Below are positions 8,533-15,116 of a DNA stretch of 64,000 nucleotides, one piece after another. Origin of the DNA: Ectobacillus sp042610425 (lineage in GTDB: Bacteria > Bacillota > Bacilli > Bacillales > Bacillaceae_G); assembly GCF_042610425.1 (NCBI RefSeq), contig NZ_JBGJZM010000002.1:434001-498000 (forward strand), written 5' to 3'. Position numbers and translations under genes: made by a program. Numbering within the stretch: the first letter of the stretch is position 1; the number at the start of each line of letters is the position of its first letter. The notes under the pieces were generated by a model. That model did not search any database. It was not told where the DNA came from and was given only the letters and a program-made list of their open reading frames with translations.

Positions 8533-9590
8533 TTCATAACCACTCCTTCGATGTGTGCAAATACCATGCCTTCATCGTTAGGCAATACGATTGGTTGAAT
8601 ATGCTTTGTATCGATAGCCGTGTTTGGATCTTTCAAGCCGTTACCTGTAAGAACCGCTACAACGCGGCTTCCCTTTGGAATTTCGCCTGATAATACTTGT
8701 TTGCGAACCCCAGCAATGGAAGCACAAGAGCCTGGCTCTGCAAACACACCTTCTTTACTTGCAATCAACTGGTACACGTCTAAAATTTCTTCATCTGTAA
8801 CTTCATCAATTTTACCATGAGAATCATTTGCTGCTGCTACCGCTTTATCCCAACTTGCTGGGTTCCCAATACGGATAGCCGTTGCAATTGTTTCAGGGTT
8901 TTCTATTTTATGACCACGAACGATCGGTGCTGCTCCTGATGCTTGGAAACCTCGCATAACAGGAAGTCCAGTTCCTTTCTTTTCGTTATATTCTTTAAAT
9001 CCTTTCCAGTACGCCGTAATATTTCCGGCATTTCCTACAGGAATAGCAAGAACATCCGGCGCTTTTCCTAGGGCATCGCAAATTTCAAATGCTGCTGTTT
9101 TTTGACCTTCAATACGGTATGGATTTACTGAATTAACGAGTGCGATTGGTGAAGAATCGCTCAGCTTGCGTACCATTTGCAAGGCATGGTCGAAGTTTCC
9201 ATCAATACTGATAATGTCTGCTCCGTACATAACCGCTTGTGCTAGTTTTCCATAAGCAATTTTCCCATTTGGAATGATAACGATACATTTTAATCCAGCA
9301 CGTGCTGCATATGCTGCTGCAGATGCTGATGTATTACCTGTTGAAGCACAAATCACTGTTTTGCTTCCTTCTTCTTTTGCCTTTGCTACTGCCATTACCA
9401 TCCCACGATCTTTAAAAGATCCCGTCGGATTTGCACCTTCAATTTTTACATATAGGTCAATGCCCCACTCTTTTGATAATGTATCTAAATGCACAAGTGG
9501 AGTGTTCCCTTCGTTTAATGTAAGCTCTGGTGTTTGTTCTGTTACTGGTAAAAATTCCTTATAATGTGATAATAGACCCTTCCACATCAT
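8529..9590 (-). CDS. thrC: Threonine synthase
   Basis: A 353-residue PLP enzyme converting O-phosphohomoserine to threonine. The PLP lysine lies in GSFKDRGM near residue 60; the phosphate-binding loop is PVGNAGN (about 188-194), and SASAAAYAARAG follows the CASTGNTS substrate motif. Length matches the short bacterial form of bacilli. Start and stop codons overlap those of hom and thrB, indicating one tightly coupled operon. GGGAG lies seven bases upstream of the chosen ATG. Confidence 0.97.
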   Translation of the reverse strand: MMWKGLLSHYKEFLPVTEQTPELTLNEGNTPLVHLDTLSKEWGIDLYVKIEGANPTGSFKDRGMVMAVAKAKEEGSKTVICASTGNTSASAAAYAARAGLKCIVIIPNGKIAYGKLAQAVMYGADIISIDGNFDHALQMVRKLSDSSPIALVNSVNPYRIEGQKTAAFEICDALGKAPDVLAIPVGNAGNITAYWKGFKEYNEKKGTGLPVMRGFQASGAAPIVRGHKIENPETIATAIRIGNPASWDKAVAAANDSHGKIDEVTDEEILDVYQLIASKEGVFAEPGSCASIAGVRKQVLSGEIPKGSRVVAVLTGNGLKDPNTAIDTKHIQPIVLPNDEGMVFAHIEGVVMK

Positions 9591-10882
9591 CTTTCATCTC
9601 CCTCAATTCGATAGCTTGCCTGCACACATTTCACAGCTTCTACGCTGCTTAATGCAGCTAGCAATGCATTATAATTTGCAAGCGTTACACGGTGTGTAAC
9701 GATTACGATTTCTGCAGCTCCTTTTTCCTCAAGCGGCATTTGAATAATTTTTTCAAAGCTTGCTTCATTTTCAGAGAATAGGGATGTTACTTTTGCAAGA
9801 ACACCTATTTCATCCTTCACATGAAGCCGCAAGAAATATTTTGTAAATATTTCTGTATCATTCTTCAAGATTTTCGGATATTGTGCAGTTACAGCGCTCG
9901 TTCCGGTTACACCAAGAAGCATATTTTTAATAACGGCTACAAGATCAGAGACGATCGAGGTTGCCGTCGGTAAACTTCCTGCTCCTGGTCCGTAAAACAT
10001 CGTTTCTCCTACTGCTTCCCCGTGAATATACACGGCATTGAATTCGTTTTGTACGGATGCGAGTGGATGGTGATTCGGAAGAAGTGTCGGCTCTACGCTA
10101 ATTTCTAGCTTTTCTCCATCGCGTTTTGCAATGCCGATTAGCTTCATCGTATACCCAAGTTCTGTACTATATGCTAAATCCTCTTCTGTGATGGATGTAA
10201 TGCCCTTTACTTTGACGTCGGCAAGCTCTACATGTGTCGAAAAACCAAGTGATGCAAGAATCGTCATTTTACGAGCTGCATCTAGCCCCTCTACATCTGA
10301 GGAAGGATCTGCCTCTGCAAACCCGAGCGCCTGTGCTTCCTTTAATACATCATCGTATGCTTTTCCTTCATTCGACATTTTCGTTAAAATGAAATTTGTC
10401 GTTCCATTAACAATCCCCATCATTTTCGTAATACGATCAGACGAAAAGCCTTCCACGATGCTTCGGAGGATTGGAATACCGCCAGCAACACTTGCTTCGT
10501 AAAATAAATCACAATGATTTGCCTTCGCCGTTGCTAGAAGCTCTGCACCGTATTGAGCCATTAAATCCTTGTTAGCTGTTACAACATGCTTGCCATTGGC
10601 AAGCGCTGTAAGTACATAATCGTAAGCTTGCTTCAAGCCGCCCATAACTTCAATTACAATATCGATTTCTTTATTATAAATGATGTCATTTACATCAGTG
10701 GTTAAAATGGTCGGGGTAATACGGACGTCCCGTTCTTTATTTATATTTTGTACAAGTATCTTTGCAATACTTACAGGACAGCCAAGTTGATGACGTAACC
10801 GGTCTTGATGGTCCTCAATGATTTTGACCACTCCACTACCGACTGTGCCGAGCCCTAACAATCCTACCTTTATCTCTCTCAC
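9587..10882 (-). CDS. hom: Homoserine dehydrogenase with C-terminal ACT domain
   Basis: A 431-residue NAD(P)-dependent enzyme reducing aspartate semialdehyde to homoserine, the common precursor of threonine and methionine. The Rossmann motif GLGTVGSGV is at residues 10-18, the catalytic-domain stretch is TANKDLMA, and NGTTNFILTKM marks the substrate region. Residues about 350-431 form an ACT domain, the usual threonine feedback site. Translation probably starts at GTG 10882, seven bases after a GGGGTGG ribosome binding site. First gene of hom-thrC-thrB, with its own promoter. Confidence 0.97.
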   Translation of the reverse strand: MREIKVGLLGLGTVGSGVVKIIEDHQDRLRHQLGCPVSIAKILVQNINKERDVRITPTILTTDVNDIIYNKEIDIVIEVMGGLKQAYDYVLTALANGKHVVTANKDLMAQYGAELLATAKANHCDLFYEASVAGGIPILRSIVEGFSSDRITKMMGIVNGTTNFILTKMSNEGKAYDDVLKEAQALGFAEADPSSDVEGLDAARKMTILASLGFSTHVELADVKVKGITSITEEDLAYSTELGYTMKLIGIAKRDGEKLEISVEPTLLPNHHPLASVQNEFNAVYIHGEAVGETMFYGPGAGSLPTATSIVSDLVAVIKNMLLGVTGTSAVTAQYPKILKNDTEIFTKYFLRLHVKDEIGVLAKVTSLFSENEASFEKIIQMPLEEKGAAEIVIVTHRVTLANYNALLAALSSVEAVKCVQASYRIEGDER

Positions 10883-11004
10883 TGATCGTCCACCCCTATT
10901 TCTATCGTGTTTTTTTCTGTTTCTAACTGTGTGTTAGATTTTTATATGTTCCATAAAGAAATCTGTTAAAAGAATTACTTTATAGAAGTTTCACTTTATA
11001 TGCA

Positions 11005-11033
11005 ATTATATAAGCTGAAAATTTAAAAAACAA
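11005..11033 (-). promoter_or_regulatory. SigA promoter of hom-thrC-thrB
   Basis: On the minus strand TTGTTT (11028-11033) and a perfect TATAAT (11005-11010) are spaced 17 bp. The predicted start near 10998 leaves a leader of about 115 nt, with a small hairpin (TCTAAC / GTTAGA) but no T-box AGGGTGG-type core that I can see. Confidence 0.65.
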
Positions 11034-11126
11034 CGTTTTATGAAATTTCAGAATCATTTTGTGTCATTTTTTGTAGTTTACATTCTTTTAAAAACATATT
11101 TCTGAAAAATAGGCATACTTATCCAT

Positions 11127-11158
11127 AAAAAAAAGAGAAAACAGTTTACACCGTTTTC
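11127..11158 (-). terminator. Terminator after metA
   Basis: An 8-bp stem (GAAAACGG / CTGTTTTC, one wobble pair) followed by a long T run on the minus strand, directly after the metA stop. It separates metA from the downstream hom promoter. Confidence 0.75.
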
Positions 11159-11173
11159 ACCGCTTGCTTCTCG

Positions 11174-12079
11174 TTAAATTTGATAAGGTGTTTCTTGATA
11201 CACGTAATAATTTAACCAATTGGAAAAAAGTAAACTACCATGACTTCTCCATGCAACGTATGGTTTTTGCTTTGGATCATCATTCTTGAAATAATGCTGC
11301 GGCATAGTAATTGGAACACCGCGGCTTATATCACGTTCGTATTCTAACTTCAGCGTATCACGGGCATATTCACTATGACCGAGAACAAAGATATTTTTCC
11401 CTCCACGATCTGCAACAAGATGCACCCCTGCTTCATCAGATTGTGCTAATAGTTGTAGCCCTGGTACACGTTCAATATCTTCCGCTCGTACTTCCGTATG
11501 GCGAGAGTGCGGTGCAAAAAACTGTTCGTCAAACCCTCTAATTAGATTTACATGTTGTCCCTGTAGTTCGTGTTGAAAAACACCAAACATCTTTTGCCCT
11601 AGCGTATATTTCGGAACTCCGTAGTGATAATATAAGCCAGCCTGTGCACCCCAGCAAATGTGAAGCGTAGATGTAACATTCGTTACAGAAAAATCCATAA
11701 TACGCTTTAGTTCATCCCAGTAGTCTACATCCTCAAATGGCATAAGTTCTACAGGAGCACCTGTAATGATGAGCCCATCAAATCGCTGGTTCTCTACATC
11801 ACGAAAAGTCGAATAGAAGCTTGTAAGATGGTCTTGTGACACATTTTTAGATGTATGTGATGCCATGTGTAAGAATTGCACATCTACTTGAAGCGGTGTA
11901 TTCCCAAGTAATCTTAATAGCTGTGCTTCTGTTTCTTGCTTCGTTGGCATTAGATTTAAAATTGCAATCTTGAGCGGTCGAATATCTTGTGAGAAGGCAC
12001 GCTCCTTCGTCATGACAAAAATATTCTCGTTTTGTAAGATCTTACGTGCTGGCAAATCCTTATCCACGATAATAGGCAT
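11174..12079 (-). CDS. metA: Homoserine O-acyltransferase (MetA family)
   Basis: A 301-residue enzyme activating homoserine for methionine synthesis. The nucleophilic cysteine is in HICWGAQAG near residue 142, and the C-terminal GHSEYARDTL and HYFKNDDP segments are conserved. Bacillus members of this family use acetyl-CoA rather than succinyl-CoA; that is family knowledge, not visible directly here. The start is fixed by GGAGGGAAG just upstream. It lies behind a SAM riboswitch and a truncated metY-like ORF whose stop overlaps the metA start by 20 nt, so it should be repressed when SAM is plentiful. Confidence 0.95.
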   Translation of the reverse strand: MPIIVDKDLPARKILQNENIFVMTKERAFSQDIRPLKIAILNLMPTKQETEAQLLRLLGNTPLQVDVQFLHMASHTSKNVSQDHLTSFYSTFRDVENQRFDGLIITGAPVELMPFEDVDYWDELKRIMDFSVTNVTSTLHICWGAQAGLYYHYGVPKYTLGQKMFGVFQHELQGQHVNLIRGFDEQFFAPHSRHTEVRAEDIERVPGLQLLAQSDEAGVHLVADRGGKNIFVLGHSEYARDTLKLEYERDISRGVPITMPQHYFKNDDPKQKPYVAWRSHGSLLFSNWLNYYVYQETPYQI

Positions 12080-12236
12080 GTTTCTTCCCTCCAGCCATAA
12101 AAAGAGCTGCTAAATCCTCTGATGTATCATATTTATACGTTGTGCTTTGATATTGTGGTAGCACACGTGGTTCTCCGTTTTTAGGCGCATAGCCTCCTTG
12201 ATCACAGATGGTACCTTCCTTCCATGTTTCTCCCAT
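12060..12236 (-). pseudogene. Truncated metY-like (O-acetylhomoserine sulfhydrylase) fragment
   Basis: A 58-codon frame whose first ~45 residues match the N terminus of PLP-dependent Cys/Met-metabolism enzymes of the MetY/cystathionine gamma-synthase type (GTICDQGGYAP, then PRVLPQYQSTTYKYDTSEDL). The similarity stops abruptly at an ALF sequence, exactly where the metA ribosome binding site begins, and the frame ends 20 nt inside metA. The PLP-lysine domain is absent. The start codon with AAAGGGTG six bases upstream is intact, so it is probably still translated. Most likely the remnant of a deletion in a metY-metA operon; a retained leader peptide is possible. Confidence 0.75.
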
Positions 12237-12262
12237 GCTCATCACCCTTTCTATTCCTTTCT

Positions 12263-12431
12263 AAATAAAAAGACTGCTTCCTACCCTAAAGGTAAAAGAA
12301 GCAGCCCGAACTCGCACATGGCTGAATATCTCTTATCTCCCAGAGTACACTGCAGGATTTGGCACAATTCCGATTTCCGGCTGTTGCCAAGGCTTCACAG
12401 GGCCTGTCCCTCCACCTATTCTTGATAAGAC
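12263..12431 (-). ncRNA. SAM-I (S-box) riboswitch with terminator
   Basis: Reading the minus strand from 12431, the order TCTTATCAAGA, GGTGGAGGGAC, GGCCC..GAAGCC, GGCAAC and the later GTGCCAAATCCTGC is the S-box core. It is followed by a terminator (GGCTGCTTC / GAAGCAGTC, then TTTTTATTT) at about 12267-12307. The element lies 27 bp upstream of the metY fragment and should shut off metA transcription when SAM binds. Confidence 0.95.
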
Positions 12432-12542
12432 ATATGAAATTATCTACATTCTATAAAACTATCGTCTGAATGTCAACTCGTTTTCTGAATTATTAGAATT
12501 AAAAAAGAGATCTATTTCAAATCGTAACCTTCTCATATAACC

Positions 12543-12989
12543 CTACACAATACTTGTAAACACAAACTCACGAAAGGCTTGTTCATGCTCATTCGCCAGC
12601 TTTTCTGCCGTTTTGTCACTGCTATCGCCTGTTCCATTATTAACAAACATATTTTGAATCGCTCCGTCTTCCTTTACATATAAAAAAGGACGTTCAAACG
12701 TTGTTTCATATTGTTCTTGCAACGCACGTTGAAACAACTCCATTGCCATTTCAGAGGAACTAACAACAGCCGTAACCGCCTCCTCTAACTCTTCTTTTCT
12801 ATATAAGAACGTTGTTTTAAAATCATCTAACCCTTTTAACCCATCTTTCTCGTAGCAAAACCTAGCAACATCCAATGCACTTCCATAATCAACATACAGC
12901 CCCGTCCGCCCATTGGAATAAAATAAATACAAATCACTCATAATGACAGGATCCTTCACAATAAACAACCACTCTGTTTCTTGATTCAC
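12543..12989 (-). CDS. Uncharacterised protein, 148 aa
   Basis: I do not recognise this protein. It is soluble, acidic and without signal peptide or membrane helix. The N-terminal part (WLFIVKDPVIMSDLYLFYSN) looks like a beta-rich segment; the C-terminal half is Glu-rich and helical, ending in AFREFVFTSIV. Translation very probably starts at GTG 12989, six bases after a strong GGAGGGG. It stands alone between the SAM riboswitch and a divergent YolD-like gene. Coding status is supported by the ribosome binding site and uninterrupted frame. Confidence 0.65.
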   Translation of the reverse strand: MNQETEWLFIVKDPVIMSDLYLFYSNGRTGLYVDYGSALDVARFCYEKDGLKGLDDFKTTFLYRKEELEEAVTAVVSSSEMAMELFQRALQEQYETTFERPFLYVKEDGAIQNMFVNNGTGDSSDKTAEKLANEHEQAFREFVFTSIV

Positions 12990-13113
12990 GCTAATCCCCT
13001 CCTATCTATCATCGTATCAAAATTGTTATCTTAGCTGACGTTTCCTATGACAATTTAATAATATTTTTACAAAAAATTGTTTGTCTCTATTTCATTTTAC
13101 AGCGTAGAAACAC

Positions 13114-13143
13114 TTGCATACTTCCTATAAAAAAGGGTAAAAT
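13114..13143 (+). promoter_or_regulatory. Possible promoter of the YolD-like gene
   Basis: TTGCAT (13114-13119) and TAAAAT (13138-13143) with an 18-bp spacer, 34 bp before the start codon. Confidence 0.4.
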
Positions 13144-13177
13144 AAGAACAAATGTTCGATTAAAAGGAGTGATTGCT

Positions 13178-13474
13178 GTGAAACTCATAAACGAAAATTG
13201 GGAAATAGGTACATTTGAATGGGAAGAGATCATTCAACTACCAAAACCACAGGAGCCCGATGAACATATTGAAATGATGTTATGTGAAGCCATGGAGCAC
13301 CATAACTTTGTATCCTTTGACTATCGTCATCGCGGTGTTATTTTTCATATAACAGGCCGCATTCATCATTACAATGTAACAAATCAACGATTACAGATTA
13401 TCGATACCGCTGGTAAAGCTCGTTTTATATATACAGCAAATGTCGTCCACATAGAAATTTGCAAGGAGTGGTAA
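13178..13474 (+). CDS. YolD-like small protein
   Basis: A 98-residue protein whose second half (SFDYRHRGVIFHITGRIHHY, then LQIIDTAGKARFIYTANVVHIEI) has the alternating hydrophobic pattern and G-x-I-x..I-D..G..I pattern of YolD-like proteins, which in bacilli are often linked to DNA-damage (UvrX/ImuB-type) loci; function is not established. No polymerase gene is next to it here. A GTG at 13169 lies inside the AAAGGAG ribosome binding site, so the GTG at 13178, eight bases downstream, is the likely start. The family call is tentative. Confidence 0.6.
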   Translation: MKLINENWEIGTFEWEEIIQLPKPQEPDEHIEMMLCEAMEHHNFVSFDYRHRGVIFHITGRIHHYNVTNQRLQIIDTAGKARFIYTANVVHIEICKEW

Positions 13475-13495
13475 AGTGAAATCTACTCCATAAAA

Positions 13496-13524
13496 AAAGA
13501 GACCACAACCAAATGTGTCTCTTT
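13496..13524. terminator. Terminator between convergent genes
   Basis: AAAGAGAC / GTCTCTTT stem with flanking A/T runs on both sides, placed between the YolD-like gene (plus) and the FHA regulator (minus). The stem is short and imperfectly extended. Confidence 0.65.
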
Positions 13525-13526
13525 CC

Positions 13527-14222
13527 TTAGTCAATTTCATGCACATCACTTCTAGACATTCGAAATCCTTTTCGTAATACAGACTCTATTTTCAAATAAC
13601 CTCGAACTTTCATACGAAGACGGTAAATGAGAGAATTCATTTCTTCCGTTCCTACATACACATTACATGATAAGGTACGTTCAGGCCATACAGCGTCAAT
13701 AATTTGCTGCTTACTGACAAACTCATTTAAATTCTCAGCCAATATTTTGCAGCAGGCGTATTCCTTTTGCGATAATTTAATGCTCGCGTCATGGAAATAA
13801 ACCGTTTGGGCAATATCATCTAGGTCAAGCCGATCTTTATGTAAATGATAAGCCAGGAGTTCACCTGGAATTTCCATCGTTTCATCATAGTCTTTTTCCA
13901 TCTGTAACTCAATTAGCCCATTAGCCAATGTAATTGTATCCGAATCGTGTAGCCGATATATTTCAAACGGAATAAGTGCTTCTCCATTTAATTCCGTTCC
14001 ATGCTTGCTACCTAAATCCTGAATCGTCATTATGCCATCTTTAACAAAAACAACGAAATGCTTTCGTGAAACAAACTGATTATGAATCGAGAAATCCGGG
14101 TCATAGGATGGATTCGCACGACCAATAATTGTTTGTGGTTTATCTAAATAAATAAACGAACCTGCTTGAAACGGATCACCCTGCTTTAAAATCAATTTAT
14201 GACAATTTTGAATTTGATTCAT
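13527..14222 (-). CDS. FHA domain / OmpR-type winged-helix regulator
   Basis: A 231-residue predicted DNA-binding protein. Residues about 27-100 form an FHA domain: the IIGRA start strand, SRKHF (conserved Ser, Arg, His), and LGSKHGTELNG, the phosphothreonine-reading loops. Residues about 145-228 form an OmpR/PhoB-type winged helix (LSQKEYACCKILAEN, then VSKQQIIDAVW, and the IYRLRMKVR recognition helix with a C-terminal GFRMS wing). There is no receiver domain. This architecture suggests a transcription factor responding to Ser/Thr phosphorylation rather than a His kinase. It is preceded by a 59-codon membrane-peptide gene at 14244-14423, probably co-transcribed. Confidence 0.85.
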   Translation of the reverse strand: MNQIQNCHKLILKQGDPFQAGSFIYLDKPQTIIGRANPSYDPDFSIHNQFVSRKHFVVFVKDGIMTIQDLGSKHGTELNGEALIPFEIYRLHDSDTITLANGLIELQMEKDYDETMEIPGELLAYHLHKDRLDLDDIAQTVYFHDASIKLSQKEYACCKILAENLNEFVSKQQIIDAVWPERTLSCNVYVGTEEMNSLIYRLRMKVRGYLKIESVLRKGFRMSRSDVHEID

Positions 14223-14243
14223 ACATACTCATCCCTCAATACT

Positions 14244-14423
14244 TCAATTATCGAAATACATACCTATCTGTTCTGCGATGCGAATGGGATGATGTAACAT
14301 GTCGTCTTCACTAAAAAATCGAGATTCTTCAGGTAACGGCTTCGTAGATGCTTGTTGTATGTACCATTCCCATCCACGTCCTACTATCAGAACAGCAAGT
14401 AGCGTAATCATAATTTTACGCAT
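14244..14423 (-). CDS. Small membrane or secreted peptide, 59 aa
   Basis: A short frame starting with ATG at 14423 behind a near-perfect AAGGAGG (spacing about 6). Residues 1-20 are MRKIMITLLAVLIV plus GRGWEW: a basic start followed by a hydrophobic helix, i.e. a membrane anchor or signal; there is no clear signal-peptidase site. Residues 25-59 are hydrophilic and acidic (PLPEESRFFSEDD). It ends 21 bp before the FHA/winged-helix regulator on the same strand, so the two likely form one operon. Product unrecognised; coding is inferred from ribosome binding site, hydrophobic pattern and position. Confidence 0.65.
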   Translation of the reverse strand: MRKIMITLLAVLIVGRGWEWYIQQASTKPLPEESRFFSEDDMLHHPIRIAEQIGMYFDN

Positions 14424-14567
14424 ATGTTTGCCTCCTTACAATACCTCGTTTACTTAGCATTGTATGAAAGTTACTTGATCTCCTCAATAGAAAAACAATG
14501 ATAATTCAATGATAATTTTCAAAAAATTTCTGGTCAAGCCATTTGATGTTTCAAAGTGTATGAACAT

Positions 14568-14595
14568 TTGTACTTTTTAGCAATATTGATACAAT
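14568..14595 (+). promoter_or_regulatory. Promoter of a short transcript
   Basis: TTGTAC (14568-14573) and TACAAT (14590-14595) with a 16-bp spacer. A transcript starting near 14602 would run to the terminator at 14729-14763, about 160 nt. Confidence 0.5.
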
Positions 14596-14652
14596 AATAG
14601 GGAACTTATCTACATTCTATCACCGTATAAAAGATCAAACTAAGGAAACGAA

Positions 14653-14712
14653 ATGGATCCACATCACGGTGCACACCGCAAATATGAGGTAGAAAAGCTA
14701 GAAACGATTTAA
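14653..14712 (+). CDS. Possible 19-aa microprotein within a short transcript
   Basis: An ATG at 14653 preceded six bases upstream by AAGGA opens a 19-codon frame (MDPHHGAHRKYEVEKLETI). It is the only ribosome-binding-site-supported frame inside the ~160-nt unit bounded by the promoter at 14568 and the terminator at 14729. The peptide is hydrophilic and His/Glu/Lys-rich, without secretion signal. The transcript could equally be a small regulatory RNA with an accidental ORF. Confidence 0.35.
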   Translation: MDPHHGAHRKYEVEKLETI

Positions 14713-14728
14713 TCACATAATATAGCAG

Positions 14729-14763
14729 GGACCACTGAAATTATTTTAGTGGTCCTTTTTTTG
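14729..14763 (+). terminator. Strong terminator of the short transcript
   Basis: GGACCACT / AGTGGTCC stem with an 11-nt loop followed by eight T on the plus strand. No annotated gene ends here other than the 19-codon frame, which is what points to a separate short transcript. Confidence 0.85.
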
Positions 14764-14793
14764 CTGTGATAGCTGTGGGGGTGCTCAAGGTCC

Positions 14794-14995
14794 TTTAGTT
14801 ACCGCTGTTCCGGTTTTTTCTCCTTTGCAGGCACCAATCCGGCCCTTTGATTACCACTATTTTACTTTCTTCTCCTTTCCGGGCACCAATCTGGTCCTTT
14901 GGTTACCGCTATTTTGCTTGCTTCTCCTTTGCGGGCACCATCCCGTTCCTTTGGTTACCGCTACGACAATTTTTCTCTCGCACTCGGGCACCAAC
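14794..14995. repeat. Tandem repeat array, 52-bp unit, about 4 copies
   Basis: Copies begin at 14794, 14846, 14898 and 14950, an exact 52-bp period. Each starts TTTRRTTACCRCT and continues with a TTCTCCTTT and GGGCACCA segment. The head (TTTGGTTACCGCTAT) is the same as in the array at 1850-2136, while the second half of the unit differs. Like the first array it lies between convergent transcription units (the short transcript and the MMPL gene). Reading frames here are not credible genes. Confidence 0.88.
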
Positions 14996-15062
14996 CGAGC
15001 GTTATCGCTCCCGCCCTCTGCTTTTCTTCTCTTCCCGTACACCATTCCCCGCATGCCAAAAA

Positions 15063-15095
15063 AGGGCACTGAAACATCCTTCCGTTTCAGTGCCC
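15063..15095 (-). terminator. Terminator after the MMPL transporter gene
   Basis: AGGGCACTGAAAC / GTTTCAGTGCCCT stem with an 8-nt loop and a T tract on the minus strand, 22 bp after the gene end. Confidence 0.88.
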
Positions 15096-15116
15096 TCTCC
15101 TTCTATCTACATTCAT

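Noticed and set aside
10883..11004. T-box or other amino-acid riboswitch in the hom leader
   Set aside because: Only a 6-bp hairpin is visible; no T-box antiterminator core or terminator before hom.
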